From positions 124,001 through 188,000 of the forward strand of contig JAFSWZ010000010.1 of assembly GCA_017450125.1 (NCBI GenBank): DNA of 64,000 nt. The letters run 5' to 3'. Position 1 is the stretch's first letter; each line of letters starts with the position of its first letter. This document shows, in pieces, positions 56,512 to 64,000 of this stretch. Made by a program: the position numbers and the translations under genes. The notes below the pieces were generated by a model, which was not told where the DNA came from, made no database searches, and worked only from the letters and a program-made list of their open reading frames with translations. Source of the stretch: Synergistaceae bacterium (GTDB taxonomy: Bacteria > Synergistota > Synergistia > Synergistales > Aminobacteriaceae).

Positions 56512-57884
56512 AGAACCATCACCGACACGCACATAACCGCGAACGACAGGATTATTCCGCAGGTCGAAGCGTTCAGTCTTACTCCCCACACAGTGAGTGC
56601 CGCTCCCGAAAACGTCATGTATACAGTGAGGGCGATTCCCAGCACGGCGGACAGTACAGCTCCGGCGTTCGAGGCTCTGCGCGTGAACAGCCCGAAAACC
56701 AGCGGGGCGGCCAGAGACACGCTCATGAGCGAGTAGAAGATAGTCAGCGCAGAGATTATGCTCTCGAGCCTCAGCGCAAGAACCACGCCGATAACCCCGC
56801 ATACAAGCGATGTTACACGCGATGATAGAAGTAATTTGCGGTCAGAGATTTCGGGATTGATGAAGCGTCTGTAGAGGTCATTGACCAGAGAACCAGCCAG
56901 CATGTATAGCACCGTGTCCGCAGTACTGACCTCCGCCGCGAAAATTCCCGCAAGCGCAAGGCACGCCGCACCGAAGGGCATCATCTCCTTCATGGCTGTC
57001 GGAAGTGCAAGGTCATTGCGGGAGAGGTTCGGGAAGACCGCAAAGCACGCCATGCCGATTATCACTGGAATAACCGCGAACACGAGCTGAACGAGGCCGT
57101 TCATTGCCGTACCCCAGCGAATAGCCCTCTCGTCGCGAGCCGCAAAAACTTTCCCGATTAAGCCCGGCGAGATGAAGAACGACGGAACGAGCATTACGAG
57201 ATACCCTACAATAGCACCTGCTCCCATCCCGAACGCGTCAAAGTATGTAGCACTGCTGACAGCTCCGCGTATTCCTTCAAGCCCGCCCGAGAACTGCCAC
57301 ACGTACGGCACTGCGATGACGAAACCCGCCAGAATCACAGCAACTTCAACGATGTTGACGATTGCGCTCGAGAGAAGGCCTCCCGCCGCAAAGTACAGCG
57401 TAGTTACCAGAGCACCGGCTATGACTCCCTGAGTTTTGGGCACGTCAGCAACAACCTCCAGAATCCACGCTATGCCCAATAACTGACCGGCGAAGAGTGC
57501 GAGAGTTCCGACGGACATCATCACCGAGATTAACCCTGAAAACATTTTGCTGTAACGTGCGTCGAGATAGTCGCTCAGCGTGTAGTAATTCTTTTCGCGC
57601 GCAAGCCTCCAGATTCTCGGCCCGACAAGGAACGCAAGAATCATTGAGCCTATTCCCGCGCTGCCTATCCACCACCACGCCGACAGCCCCCACTGGTACG
57701 CTAAGGCCGTTACTCCGACGGTCGAACCTGCTCCGAGATTCGCGGCGATTAACGTCGTGAAGAGAAGTCCGCTCCCGAAATTGCGTCCCGCCACGAAGAA
57801 GTCTGATGCGGATTTTGCCCTGCGGCCGATGAATGCTCCGAGCGCAACAAGAATCACTGCATAGAGAATGATGAACGATAACAT
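56493..57884 (-). CDS. Sodium:solute symporter
   Basis: A 463-residue protein with about 12-13 membrane helices and the SSS-family core: GLLFTTLIAANLGAGSTVG near residue 40, WWIGSAG, SDYLDARYSKMFSG near 105 and the AEVSTADTVLYMLAGSLVNDLYRR segment near 320, which holds the sodium-site residues. It imports an organic solute with sodium; the substrate cannot be read from the sequence. It faces the flavoprotein gene, with a terminator between them. Confidence 0.9.
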   Translation of the reverse strand: MLSFIILYAVILVALGAFIGRRAKSASDFFVAGRNFGSGLLFTTLIAANLGAGSTVGVTALAYQWGLSAWWWIGSAGIGSMILAFLVGPRIWRLAREKNYYTLSDYLDARYSKMFSGLISVMMSVGTLALFAGQLLGIAWILEVVADVPKTQGVIAGALVTTLYFAAGGLLSSAIVNIVEVAVILAGFVIAVPYVWQFSGGLEGIRGAVSSATYFDAFGMGAGAIVGYLVMLVPSFFISPGLIGKVFAARDERAIRWGTAMNGLVQLVFAVIPVIIGMACFAVFPNLSRNDLALPTAMKEMMPFGAACLALAGIFAAEVSTADTVLYMLAGSLVNDLYRRFINPEISDRKLLLSSRVTSLVCGVIGVVLALRLESIISALTIFYSLMSVSLAAPLVFGLFTRRASNAGAVLSAVLGIALTVYMTFSGAALTVWGVRLNASTCGIILSFAVMCVSVMVLPAPRD

Positions 57885-57911
57885 GAACTTTTCCCCCTTG
57901 AATGGGTATAG

Positions 57912-57952
57912 AAAAACTCCCTGCCTAGATATTCTCTAAACAGGGAGTAATT
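57912..57952 (-). terminator. Terminator after tRNA-Gln
   Basis: ACTCCCTG (57916-57923) pairs with CAGGGAGT (57941-57948). On the minus strand it is followed by TTTTC, about 25 bases downstream of the tRNA 3' end. Confidence 0.85.
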
Positions 57953-57975
57953 TCTTCCGTCGTCTTTGAATCAAT

Positions 57976-58049
57976 TGGCTGGGAATCAGGGATTCGAACC
58001 CCAATTGCCTGATCCAGAGTCAGGTGTGCTGCCGTTGCACCAATTCCCA
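57976..58049 (-). tRNA. tRNA-Gln (anticodon CTG)
   Basis: The minus strand folds into a cloverleaf: acceptor TGGGAAT with ATTCCCA, D arm with GGTGCAACGGC, anticodon stem CCTGA/TCAGG around CTCTGGA (anticodon CTG), T arm with GGTTCGAATCC, and an encoded CCA at 57978-57976. The discriminator base is G. It reads CAG codons for glutamine. Confidence 0.96.
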
Positions 58050-58120
58050 GCGTGATTAGTTGTGTTAGTTCTTCGTGAACAGTGAGAAATTTTATCAGTT
58101 TCCCCGAAAAAGTCAATCAC

Positions 58121-58129
58121 TGCTATAAT
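58121..58129 (+). promoter_or_regulatory. Extended -10 promoter of the epimerase/sugar transferase pair
   Basis: TGC-TATAAT, exact, 29 bases upstream of the ATG at 58158; AGAAAGGA serves as the ribosome binding site. Confidence 0.65.
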
Positions 58130-58157
58130 CTCGCTATCACCTAGAAAGGACGATACT

Positions 58158-59102
58158 ATGTCAGGAAAACGGATACTAGTTACAGGAGGAGCGGGCTTCA
58201 TCGGCTCACACCTCTGCGAAAAGCTGCTCGAGCAAGGCAACGACGTTATATGCGTCGACAACATGTTCACCGGCCAGAAGCGGAACATCAGGCACTTGAT
58301 GGGCAATGATTATTTCGAGTTCATACGGCACGACATAATCGAGAATATTTACGTTGAGTGCGACCAGATCTACAACCTCGCGTGTCCTGCGTCGCCTATT
58401 CATTACCAGTACGACCCGATAAAAACCAGCAAGGCGTGTTTCATGGGCGCGCTTAACACTCTGGGACTCGCGAAAAGATGCCACGCGCGAATCCTGCAGG
58501 CTTCTACCTCCGAAGTCTACGGAGACCCTGAAGTCCACCCCCAGCCCGAGAGCTATAGGGGATGCGTGAACACGATCGGCATACGTTCATGCTACGACGA
58601 GGGCAAAAGAATCGCGGAGACGCTGTTCTTCGACTACCACAGACAGCACCACGTAGATATTAAGGTCGTGAGAATCTTCAACACTTACGGCCCCCGTATG
58701 CGCAGTGATGACGGCCGAGTCGTAAGCAACTTCATCGTTCAGGCACTGAGGGGAGAGGACATTACGATTTACGGCGACGGAACGCAGACACGGAGCTTCT
58801 GTTTCGTGAGCGACCTCGTCGAGGGAATGATACGCATGATGAACAGCCGCGACGGTTTCACCGGGCCTGTGAACTTGGGCAATCCAGGAGAGTTCACGAT
58901 GCTCGAGCTTGCGGAAATGGTGCTGAGGCTGACGGGCTCGAAGTCAAAGATTGTGTACATGCCCCTTCCTGCGGATGACCCGACACAGCGCAAGCCCGTG
59001 ATTGAGCTGGCCAAGAAGGAGCTTGACTGGACACCGACAATCAAACTTGAGGACGGCCTTAAGGAAACAATAGAGTACTTCAAAAGTACGCTGGATGTAT
59101 AA
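58158..59102 (+). CDS. UDP-glucuronate decarboxylase-type NAD-dependent epimerase
   Basis: A 314-residue extended short-chain dehydrogenase with [20 protein letters not shown] (residues 5-24), [13 protein letters not shown] near 77, [13 protein letters not shown] near 115 and the active-site pair in [10 protein letters not shown] near 147. [10 protein letters not shown] and [11 protein letters not shown] are typical of UDP-xylose synthases. It likely converts UDP-glucuronate to UDP-xylose. It overlaps the sugar transferase gene by eight bases, so the pair probably makes and loads the first sugar of an exopolysaccharide. Confidence 0.9.
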   Translation: MSGKRILVTGGAGFIGSHLCEKLLEQGNDVICVDNMFTGQKRNIRHLMGNDYFEFIRHDIIENIYVECDQIYNLACPASPIHYQYDPIKTSKACFMGALNTLGLAKRCHARILQASTSEVYGDPEVHPQPESYRGCVNTIGIRSCYDEGKRIAETLFFDYHRQHHVDIKVVRIFNTYGPRMRSDDGRVVSNFIVQALRGEDITIYGDGTQTRSFCFVSDLVEGMIRMMNSRDGFTGPVNLGNPGEFTMLELAEMVLRLTGSKSKIVYMPLPADDPTQRKPVIELAKKELDWTPTIKLEDGLKETIEYFKSTLDV

Positions 59103-59718
59103 GCTGTTCGGAAAGAGGCTGCTGGATGTAGTGTTAAGTCTGGCGGCTCTTGTTGTCTTGGCCGTACCGATGATGATTTTTGCCGTGATGATTAAGCGTG
59201 AGGACAAAGGAAGCGCGTTTTTCACGCAGAAGAGAGTCGGGAAGGACAAGAGGCACTTCATGATGTACAAGTTCCGCTCGATGAGGAATGACACTCCACA
59301 CGACGTGCCGACGCACATGCTAGCTGACCCCGAGCAGTACCTTCTGAGGTGCGGAAAATGGATGCGGAGGTACAGCATTGACGAGCTCCCGCAGATAATC
59401 AACATCCTCAAGGGCGACATGTCGATAGTCGGGCCTCGTCCTGCGCTGTGGAATCAGTATGACCTTCTCGCCGAACGCGACAAGTACGGGGCGAACGCCA
59501 TACGTCCGGGCTTAACGGGCTGGGCGCAGATCAACGGTAGGGACGAGCTGGAGATTCCCGAGAAGGCACGGCTTGACGGGGAATACGTACAGCGCGAAGG
59601 TTTTGCGTTCGACGCAATGTGCGTGTGGCGTACGGTGTTCAGTGCGGCGCGTCATGAAGGAGTCGTTGAGGGTGGAACAGGCGAACTCTCAAAGAATACA
59701 GAGCCCCCCAAAGACTGA
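59095..59718 (+). CDS. Initiating sugar transferase (polyprenyl-phosphate type)
   Basis: A 207-residue bacterial sugar transferase with one N-terminal membrane segment (about 12-33), [23 protein letters not shown] near residue 42, [27 protein letters not shown] near 92-118 and [13 protein letters not shown] near 140. It transfers a sugar-1-phosphate to undecaprenyl phosphate and so starts a repeat unit. It overlaps the epimerase gene upstream. Confidence 0.92.
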   Translation: MYKLFGKRLLDVVLSLAALVVLAVPMMIFAVMIKREDKGSAFFTQKRVGKDKRHFMMYKFRSMRNDTPHDVPTHMLADPEQYLLRCGKWMRRYSIDELPQIINILKGDMSIVGPRPALWNQYDLLAERDKYGANAIRPGLTGWAQINGRDELEIPEKARLDGEYVQREGFAFDAMCVWRTVFSAARHEGVVEGGTGELSKNTEPPKD

Positions 59719-59727
59719 GAGGCTCTG
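59699..59727. terminator. Terminator between the sugar transferase and the trehalose hydrolase genes
   Basis: CAGAGCC (59699-59705) pairs with GGCTCTG (59721-59727). It includes the sugar transferase stop codon. On the minus strand it is followed by TATTCTTT. The T tracts are modest. Confidence 0.6.
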
Positions 59728-59733
59728 CGCTGT

Positions 59734-61362
59734 TTACTGCTTGACCGACAGCACCATTGCTTCATAAGGCTTCAGCATCTTGTGTGAGCCCTTGTAGTTC
59801 CCGAGCAGCATTTCGCCATGAAACTCCAAGCCCTTCACCGTCCTGTCCTCGCCGCTGAAATTGCAGATAACGACGAGGTGTTCGCCTCTGCCTTCGCGCT
59901 CATAGGCCAGAACGTCATCACAGCCTGTCTCCAAAAACTTGATGCTTCCTTCGGCAATTACGGGGTGTTCCTGCCTCAACCTTACGAGCTCGCGGTAGTA
60001 GTTCAGGATTGAGTCGGGGTCTGACTCCTCAGCTTCGGCGTTTATGCTGGTGTAGTTCTCGGGAATGCCCAGCCACGAAGTCCCCGACGTGAAGCCCGCG
60101 TTCTGTGAAGCATCCCACTGCATCGGTGTGCGGGAGTTGTCGCGGGCACGCTGTGCAAGGACGTTGAGAGCTTCAGCCTCGCTCATTCCGCGCGCAAGAA
60201 GTATCTTGTAGTAGTTGATGGCCTCGACATCGTCGTACTGCGAAATGTCCGTGTAGTGCGCGTTGGTCATCCCGAGTTCCTCTCCCTGATAGATGTACGG
60301 CGTTCCGCGCAGGAAGTGAACGAACGTCCCCAGCATCTTTGCCGACTCCTTCCAGTACCGCCCTTCGTCGCCGAAGCGAGAGACGATTCTCGGCTGGTCG
60401 TGGTTGCACCAGAATACCGCGCTCCACCCGTCAGTTGCCGCCATGCCTTCCTGCCACTCCGCAAAGTAATTCCGCAGGAGCTTCAGGTCTGGGGGCATCA
60501 GCGAGAACTTGTCGCCGTCCCTGTAATCTACCTTGAGGTGGTGGAAGTTGAAGCACATTGACAGCTCGTGGCTTGCGGGCGATGAATACTTTATGCAGTT
60601 CTCGAGCGTCGTCGATGACATCTCGCCTACGGTAATCATGTCCTCAATGCCGGTGTCCTCTACCAGTTCCCTGATGAATTCGTGAACATGAGGACCGTCC
60701 TTGCAGAAACGCGGGCCGCTTCCGTCTCTGGGTTCTGTGAGGCTTGCGGGCTTGGAGATGAGGTTCAGCACGTCGAACCTGAAGCCCTTTACGCCTTTAT
60801 CCTTCCAGAAGCGTATAACGTTCTTCAGCTCTTCGCGTACTTTGGGGTTCTCCCAGTTGAGGTCGGGCTGTTCAGGCGCGAAAAGGTGAAGATACCACTT
60901 GCCGAGCGAGGGCACGTAATCCCACGCAGGAGTCCCGAAAGCCGCCGTCCATTCAGAAGGCGGAGTGTCCTTGTCGCCGTCCCGGAAGATGTAGTAGTCC
61001 ATGTACTCCTTCTCACCGGCCAATGCGCGCTTGAACCACTCGTGATGGCTCGAGGTGTGGTTAAACACCATGTCGAACATTAAGCCGATACCCAGAGCGT
61101 CAGCCTCACGGATTAACGCCTCGCAGTCAGCCATTGTCCCGAACATGGGATTAACAGCTCTGTAGTCCGCGACATCGTAACCGTTGTCGACCATCGGCGA
61201 GAGGAAGAACGGTGTAATCCAGATGTATTTCACGCCCAAGCTCGCGATGTAGTTCAGCTTCGAGCAAATGCCGTTGAGGTCTCCTATTCCGTCGCCGTTG
61301 GAGTCGCAGAATGACTTGATATATATTTGGTAGACAACACTGCTCTTATACTTATCAAGCAT
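59734..61362 (-). CDS. treC: GH13 alpha-glucosidase, probably trehalose-6-phosphate hydrolase
   Basis: A 542-residue family GH13 enzyme. FDMVFNHTSSHHEWF lies near residue 95, the catalytic Asp is in GFRFDVLNLIS near 195, the acid/base Glu in MITVGEMSSTT near 245 and the third carboxylate in FWCNHDQPR near 315. The subfamily splits into oligo-1,6-glucosidase and trehalose-6-phosphate hydrolase. The neighbouring PTS permease of the trehalose type favours the second. It lies 106 bases downstream of that gene, with an inverted repeat in between. Confidence 0.88.
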   Translation of the reverse strand: MLDKYKSSVVYQIYIKSFCDSNGDGIGDLNGICSKLNYIASLGVKYIWITPFFLSPMVDNGYDVADYRAVNPMFGTMADCEALIREADALGIGLMFDMVFNHTSSHHEWFKRALAGEKEYMDYYIFRDGDKDTPPSEWTAAFGTPAWDYVPSLGKWYLHLFAPEQPDLNWENPKVREELKNVIRFWKDKGVKGFRFDVLNLISKPASLTEPRDGSGPRFCKDGPHVHEFIRELVEDTGIEDMITVGEMSSTTLENCIKYSSPASHELSMCFNFHHLKVDYRDGDKFSLMPPDLKLLRNYFAEWQEGMAATDGWSAVFWCNHDQPRIVSRFGDEGRYWKESAKMLGTFVHFLRGTPYIYQGEELGMTNAHYTDISQYDDVEAINYYKILLARGMSEAEALNVLAQRARDNSRTPMQWDASQNAGFTSGTSWLGIPENYTSINAEAEESDPDSILNYYRELVRLRQEHPVIAEGSIKFLETGCDDVLAYEREGRGEHLVVICNFSGEDRTVKGLEFHGEMLLGNYKGSHKMLKPYEAMVLSVKQ

Positions 61363-61402
61363 GATTATTCCTCCTGTGTTTTTGGGGGGCGGGTGGGCGG
61401 GT

Positions 61403-61435
61403 TGTTAAATGTGAAGGCCTGCCGAACATTTAACA
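61403..61435 (-). repeat. Intergenic inverted repeat between the PTS and hydrolase genes
   Basis: TGTTAAATGT (61403-61412) and ACATTTAACA (61426-61435) are perfect inverted copies around a 13-base loop. No T run follows, so it is unlikely to terminate. It could be an operator or an mRNA-stabilising hairpin between co-transcribed genes. A G-rich stretch lies next to it. Confidence 0.65.
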
Positions 61436-61468
61436 CTTCAACCGGCACCCTAACCCTTCCCAGCAAAT

Positions 61469-63388
61469 TTACTCTGCTTTCTTGCCGTTGGCTATGACGT
61501 GGTCAGCCGCTTTGACATCAAGCCCCGCGTTGAACGTCAGGCCGTAATCCGCATCGTTCGTGATTACCATTATTGTTGTCAGGGGATGACCCGCCGCCTT
61601 TATCTTCTCGGGGTCAAACGTTATGAGCTCCTGCCCTGCCTTCACCCTGTCGCCTTCCGCAACGTGAATCGTGAACCCGTCGCCGTTCATTGCTACAGTG
61701 TCAAGCCCGATGTGCAGCAGAATCTCCAGCCCGTTCGCCATAACGAGGCCTATTGCGTGGTTGCTGCCCTCCATTGTCTGCTCAACTACAGCATCAACCG
61801 GCGCAACAAGTATATAGTCAGTCGGCTCGATGGCTATTCCGTCGCCGAGAACTTTCTCCGCAAACGTTGCATCAGGTACTTCGGTGATGGGTATCGTCTT
61901 CCCCGACAGGAACGCACGGAACTCTACAGGCCCGTTTGCCGCCTCAAGTGCCGCCGCTTCCTCGTCAGCTTCCTTGTCGATGCCCTTGCGCTTTCCCGCC
62001 GCATAAGTCAGCACGAACGGCACAACAACTGCTACCGCCATGCACAGCGTGAACGTTGCGATGTGTGCGGGCTGGATTGACAGAACGCCGGGAAGGCCGC
62101 CGACTCCGATTGCGGAGGCAGCTACTCCGTTCATTGTGCTGATTATTGCCGCACAGCACGAGCCCGCCATTCCGCAGATGAACGGGAAAACGTACTTAAG
62201 GTTCACGCCGAACATTGCGGGTTCAGTTACGCCGAGATAGCAGGAGATGCACGACGGAATGTTGAGCTCCTTAGCCTTTGCGCTCTTCCTCTGCAGAAAT
62301 ATCATTCCGAGAACTGCGCTTCCCTGTGCGATGTTGGAGAGTGCTATCATCGGCCAGAGCATAGTCCCGCCGAAATCAGCGATAAGCTGGAGGTCGATTG
62401 CGTTGCTCATGTGGTGAAGTCCCGTGATGACTAACGGAGCGTAGAAGAACCCGAAGACTGCTCCGAACACAACACGGTACGAGCCGCTGATGCCCGCATA
62501 GACAGCCGCAGAAATCCACGAGCCTATCTTCCAGCCGATGGGGCCAAGTATGAAGTGAGCCGCCATTATCGCGAGGAGGAGACTGCAGAACGGCACAAGA
62601 ATCATTTGTACAATCTGCGGAATTACCTTCTTGAAGAACCTCTCGAGGTAAGCGAGGGTGAAGGCCGCCAGCATTGCGGGGAGAACCTGAGCCTGATAGC
62701 CTATCATGTTCACCTTGATGAAGCCGAAATTCCACTGGTTGATTGTCCCGTTCGCGAGAGCAGAAGCAACCGCGTAAGCATTCGTGAGCTGGCCTGATAC
62801 GAGCGTCAAACCCAGAATGATGCCGAGCATTTCAGTGCCACCCATCTTCTTCATGATTGTCCAGCAGATTCCGACTGGGATTCCTACGTGGAACACCGCC
62901 TCGCCCAACAGCCACAGGAAGTGGTCAACTCCTGCCCAGAACTGGCTCTGAGCGACGAGAGTCTGTCCGCCGAAAATCTCCATGCTGTCGATGACGTTCC
63001 TGAAGCCCAGAATAAGACCGCCGACGACGATTGCGGGGATAAGGGGAGCGAAAATCTCGGCAATCGAGGTCATCAGCCGCTGAAGGATATTCTGGTTCTG
63101 CTTCGACATGCTCTTAACCTCAGACTTCGACACGCCGGAGACCCCCGAAACCTCTGTGAAGTCGTTGTAGAAGTCAGCAACCTCATTCCCGATTATCACC
63201 TGAAACTGTCCGGCCTGCGTGAACGTTCCCTTTACGCACTTGATGGCCTCGATGCGCTTAATGTCCGCGTTCTTGGGGTCGCCGAGAACGAAGCGCATTC
63301 GTGTGATGCAGTGCGACACTGCTACGATGTTTTCCTTGCCCCCGATTGCGGCGAGGAGTTCCTTTGCTTCTGATGCAAATTTGCCCAT
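61469..63388 (-). CDS. treB: PTS system EIIBCA, trehalose type
   Basis: A 639-residue PTS permease. The N-terminal EIIB domain has the phosphorylated cysteine in SHCITRMRF (about residues 25-33); the EIIC domain spans about 110-460 with ten or so membrane helices; the C-terminal EIIA domain (about 500-639) has the phospho-histidine in ILLHIGLDTV. It takes up and phosphorylates a disaccharide, most likely trehalose. Many TreB proteins lack the EIIA domain, so the fusion is a variant. A GGAGGCG site precedes ATG 63388, with a minus-strand TATAAT at 63433-63438. Confidence 0.88.
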   Translation of the reverse strand: MGKFASEAKELLAAIGGKENIVAVSHCITRMRFVLGDPKNADIKRIEAIKCVKGTFTQAGQFQVIIGNEVADFYNDFTEVSGVSGVSKSEVKSMSKQNQNILQRLMTSIAEIFAPLIPAIVVGGLILGFRNVIDSMEIFGGQTLVAQSQFWAGVDHFLWLLGEAVFHVGIPVGICWTIMKKMGGTEMLGIILGLTLVSGQLTNAYAVASALANGTINQWNFGFIKVNMIGYQAQVLPAMLAAFTLAYLERFFKKVIPQIVQMILVPFCSLLLAIMAAHFILGPIGWKIGSWISAAVYAGISGSYRVVFGAVFGFFYAPLVITGLHHMSNAIDLQLIADFGGTMLWPMIALSNIAQGSAVLGMIFLQRKSAKAKELNIPSCISCYLGVTEPAMFGVNLKYVFPFICGMAGSCCAAIISTMNGVAASAIGVGGLPGVLSIQPAHIATFTLCMAVAVVVPFVLTYAAGKRKGIDKEADEEAAALEAANGPVEFRAFLSGKTIPITEVPDATFAEKVLGDGIAIEPTDYILVAPVDAVVEQTMEGSNHAIGLVMANGLEILLHIGLDTVAMNGDGFTIHVAEGDRVKAGQELITFDPEKIKAAGHPLTTIMVITNDADYGLTFNAGLDVKAADHVIANGKKAE

Positions 63389-63456
63389 GAAATTCGCCTC
63401 CTGTAAAATTTGGGGTAATGTGAAGTGAGAGAATTATACAGGGAGATAGTTATTCG

Positions 63457-63945
63457 ATGCATATATATTTCGGCTTAGGCTCAAACTTGGGCGACAGGTT
63501 ACAGAACTTGCGGGACGCGCTCGCAAAACTCGGGACGCTCGGGAAACTTGAGGCTGTCAGCGGAGTGTACGAGACTTCTGCGTGGGGAGGAGTGTCCCAG
63601 CCCGACTACCTGAACGCGTGTGTGAAGATTGAAGGTGAGTTTGCGCCGCTGGAGCTTCTTCACAGGGTCAAAGCCTTCGAGGTGGAACTTGGCCGGGTGC
63701 CGTCCGTGCGGTGGGGCGAAAGGAAGATTGACATTGATATACTGCTGATTGATGATGCGGTGTACCACTCGGAGGAGCTGGACATTCCGCACATAAGAAT
63801 CCCTGAGCGAATGTTCGTGCTTGTGCCTCTGGGTGATGTTGTGCCGGAAGGCTGGAGGCATCCCGTGAACGGAAAGACCATCAGCGAAATGCTTAACGCT
63901 CTGCCGCATGAAGAATCTCTTTCTGCGATAGAGTATAATCTGTAA
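63457..63945 (+). CDS. folK: 2-amino-4-hydroxy-6-hydroxymethyldihydropteridine pyrophosphokinase
   Basis: A 162-residue HPPK. FGLGSNLGDRLQNLRDAL at residues 5-22, SGVYETSAWGG near 40, RWGERKIDIDILLIDD near 85-100 (metal-binding DxD) and IPHIRIPERMFVLVPLGDV near 108-126 are all standard. It pyrophosphorylates the pterin in folate synthesis. It starts 68 bases from the divergent treB gene. No other fol gene is visible before the window ends. Confidence 0.95.
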   Translation: MHIYFGLGSNLGDRLQNLRDALAKLGTLGKLEAVSGVYETSAWGGVSQPDYLNACVKIEGEFAPLELLHRVKAFEVELGRVPSVRWGERKIDIDILLIDDAVYHSEELDIPHIRIPERMFVLVPLGDVVPEGWRHPVNGKTISEMLNALPHEESLSAIEYNL

Positions 63946-63977
63946 ATTCCCAATCACAACATTAAGGAGGAAAGTCT

Positions 63978-64000
63978 ATGAGCAGATTAGTATCACGCCG
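63978..64000 (+). CDS. Start of an unidentified gene (runs off the window)
   Basis: ATG at 63978 follows a strong AAGGAGG seven bases upstream. Only seven complete codons (MSRLVSR) are visible. It would be co-transcribed with folK. Confidence 0.5.

Overview
The window is a gene-dense, moderately GC-rich bacterial chromosome segment: 59 coding entries (56 complete protein genes, one predicted leader peptide and two genes cut by the window edges), one tRNA and a small CRISPR array. Gene content and order (mutS2-cvpA, tsaB-tsaE, rny-ymdB, rimO-pgpA-cinA-recA, hrcA-grpE-dnaK, phoH-PgpH-ybeY-corC), strong AGGAGGTGAT-type ribosome binding sites and a cysteine-studded leucine-rich surface protein with He_PIG-like repeats suggest an anaerobic member of the Synergistota, probably host-associated. 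That placement is inference from general familiarity, not from a search.

Layout. 1-8 kb: housekeeping genes on the minus strand (DNA repair, t6A tRNA modification, NAD(P)HX repair, RNase Y and its phosphodiesterase neighbour). 8-14 kb, plus strand: an acidic-repeat protein with a degenerate Mrr nuclease fold, then rimO-pgpA-cinA-recA. 15-18.3 kb: heat-shock operon hrcA-grpE-dnaK under a CIRCE operator, without dnaJ. 18.4-25.7 kb, minus strand: a tightly overlapping seven-gene glycan/sugar-phosphate operon built from repeated nucleotidyltransferase, kinase and HAD phosphatase modules plus an epimerase and a glycosyltransferase. 25.7-29.6 kb: a STAS / SpoIIE-phosphatase / pseudo-ATPase-cNMP signalling module. 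29.6-41 kb: corC, ybeY, PgpH-like HD protein, phoH, oadA, mazG, capA, then prmA-mtaB-Hsp70-like. 41.1-41.8 kb: CRISPR array with leader promoter and terminator but no cas genes. 41.9-46 kb: esterase, cobA-hemD, hemC, a coiled-coil membrane protein. 46-48.3 kb: leucine-rich surface protein behind a cysteine-rich leader ORF and a terminator-like hairpin. 48.4-59.7 kb: WecG fusion, serS, ribH, mtnA, a GT-D glycosyltransferase, an exported flavoprotein, a symporter, tRNA-Gln, and an epimerase with a sugar transferase. 59.7-64 kb: trehalose PTS and hydrolase, folK, and the start of another gene.

The most striking system is the 18.4-25.7 kb operon. It carries three simple-sequence repeats: five CACAG units in the 5' coding region of its first gene, an 11-G tract inside the epimerase gene, and five CACAT units at the 3' end of a fused nucleotidyltransferase-phosphatase gene. 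With five CACAG copies the first gene has no in-frame start codon (apparently OFF); with four copies an ATG 188 bases upstream comes into frame. With four CACAT copies the fusion gene would end in an ATGA overlap with the next start codon, as other genes of the operon do. This looks like slipped-strand phase variation of a surface glycan. Other notable items are the pseudo-nuclease, the pseudo-ATPase signalling protein, the cysteine leader ORF, and an orphan minus-strand terminator that may mark a small RNA upstream of ribH.
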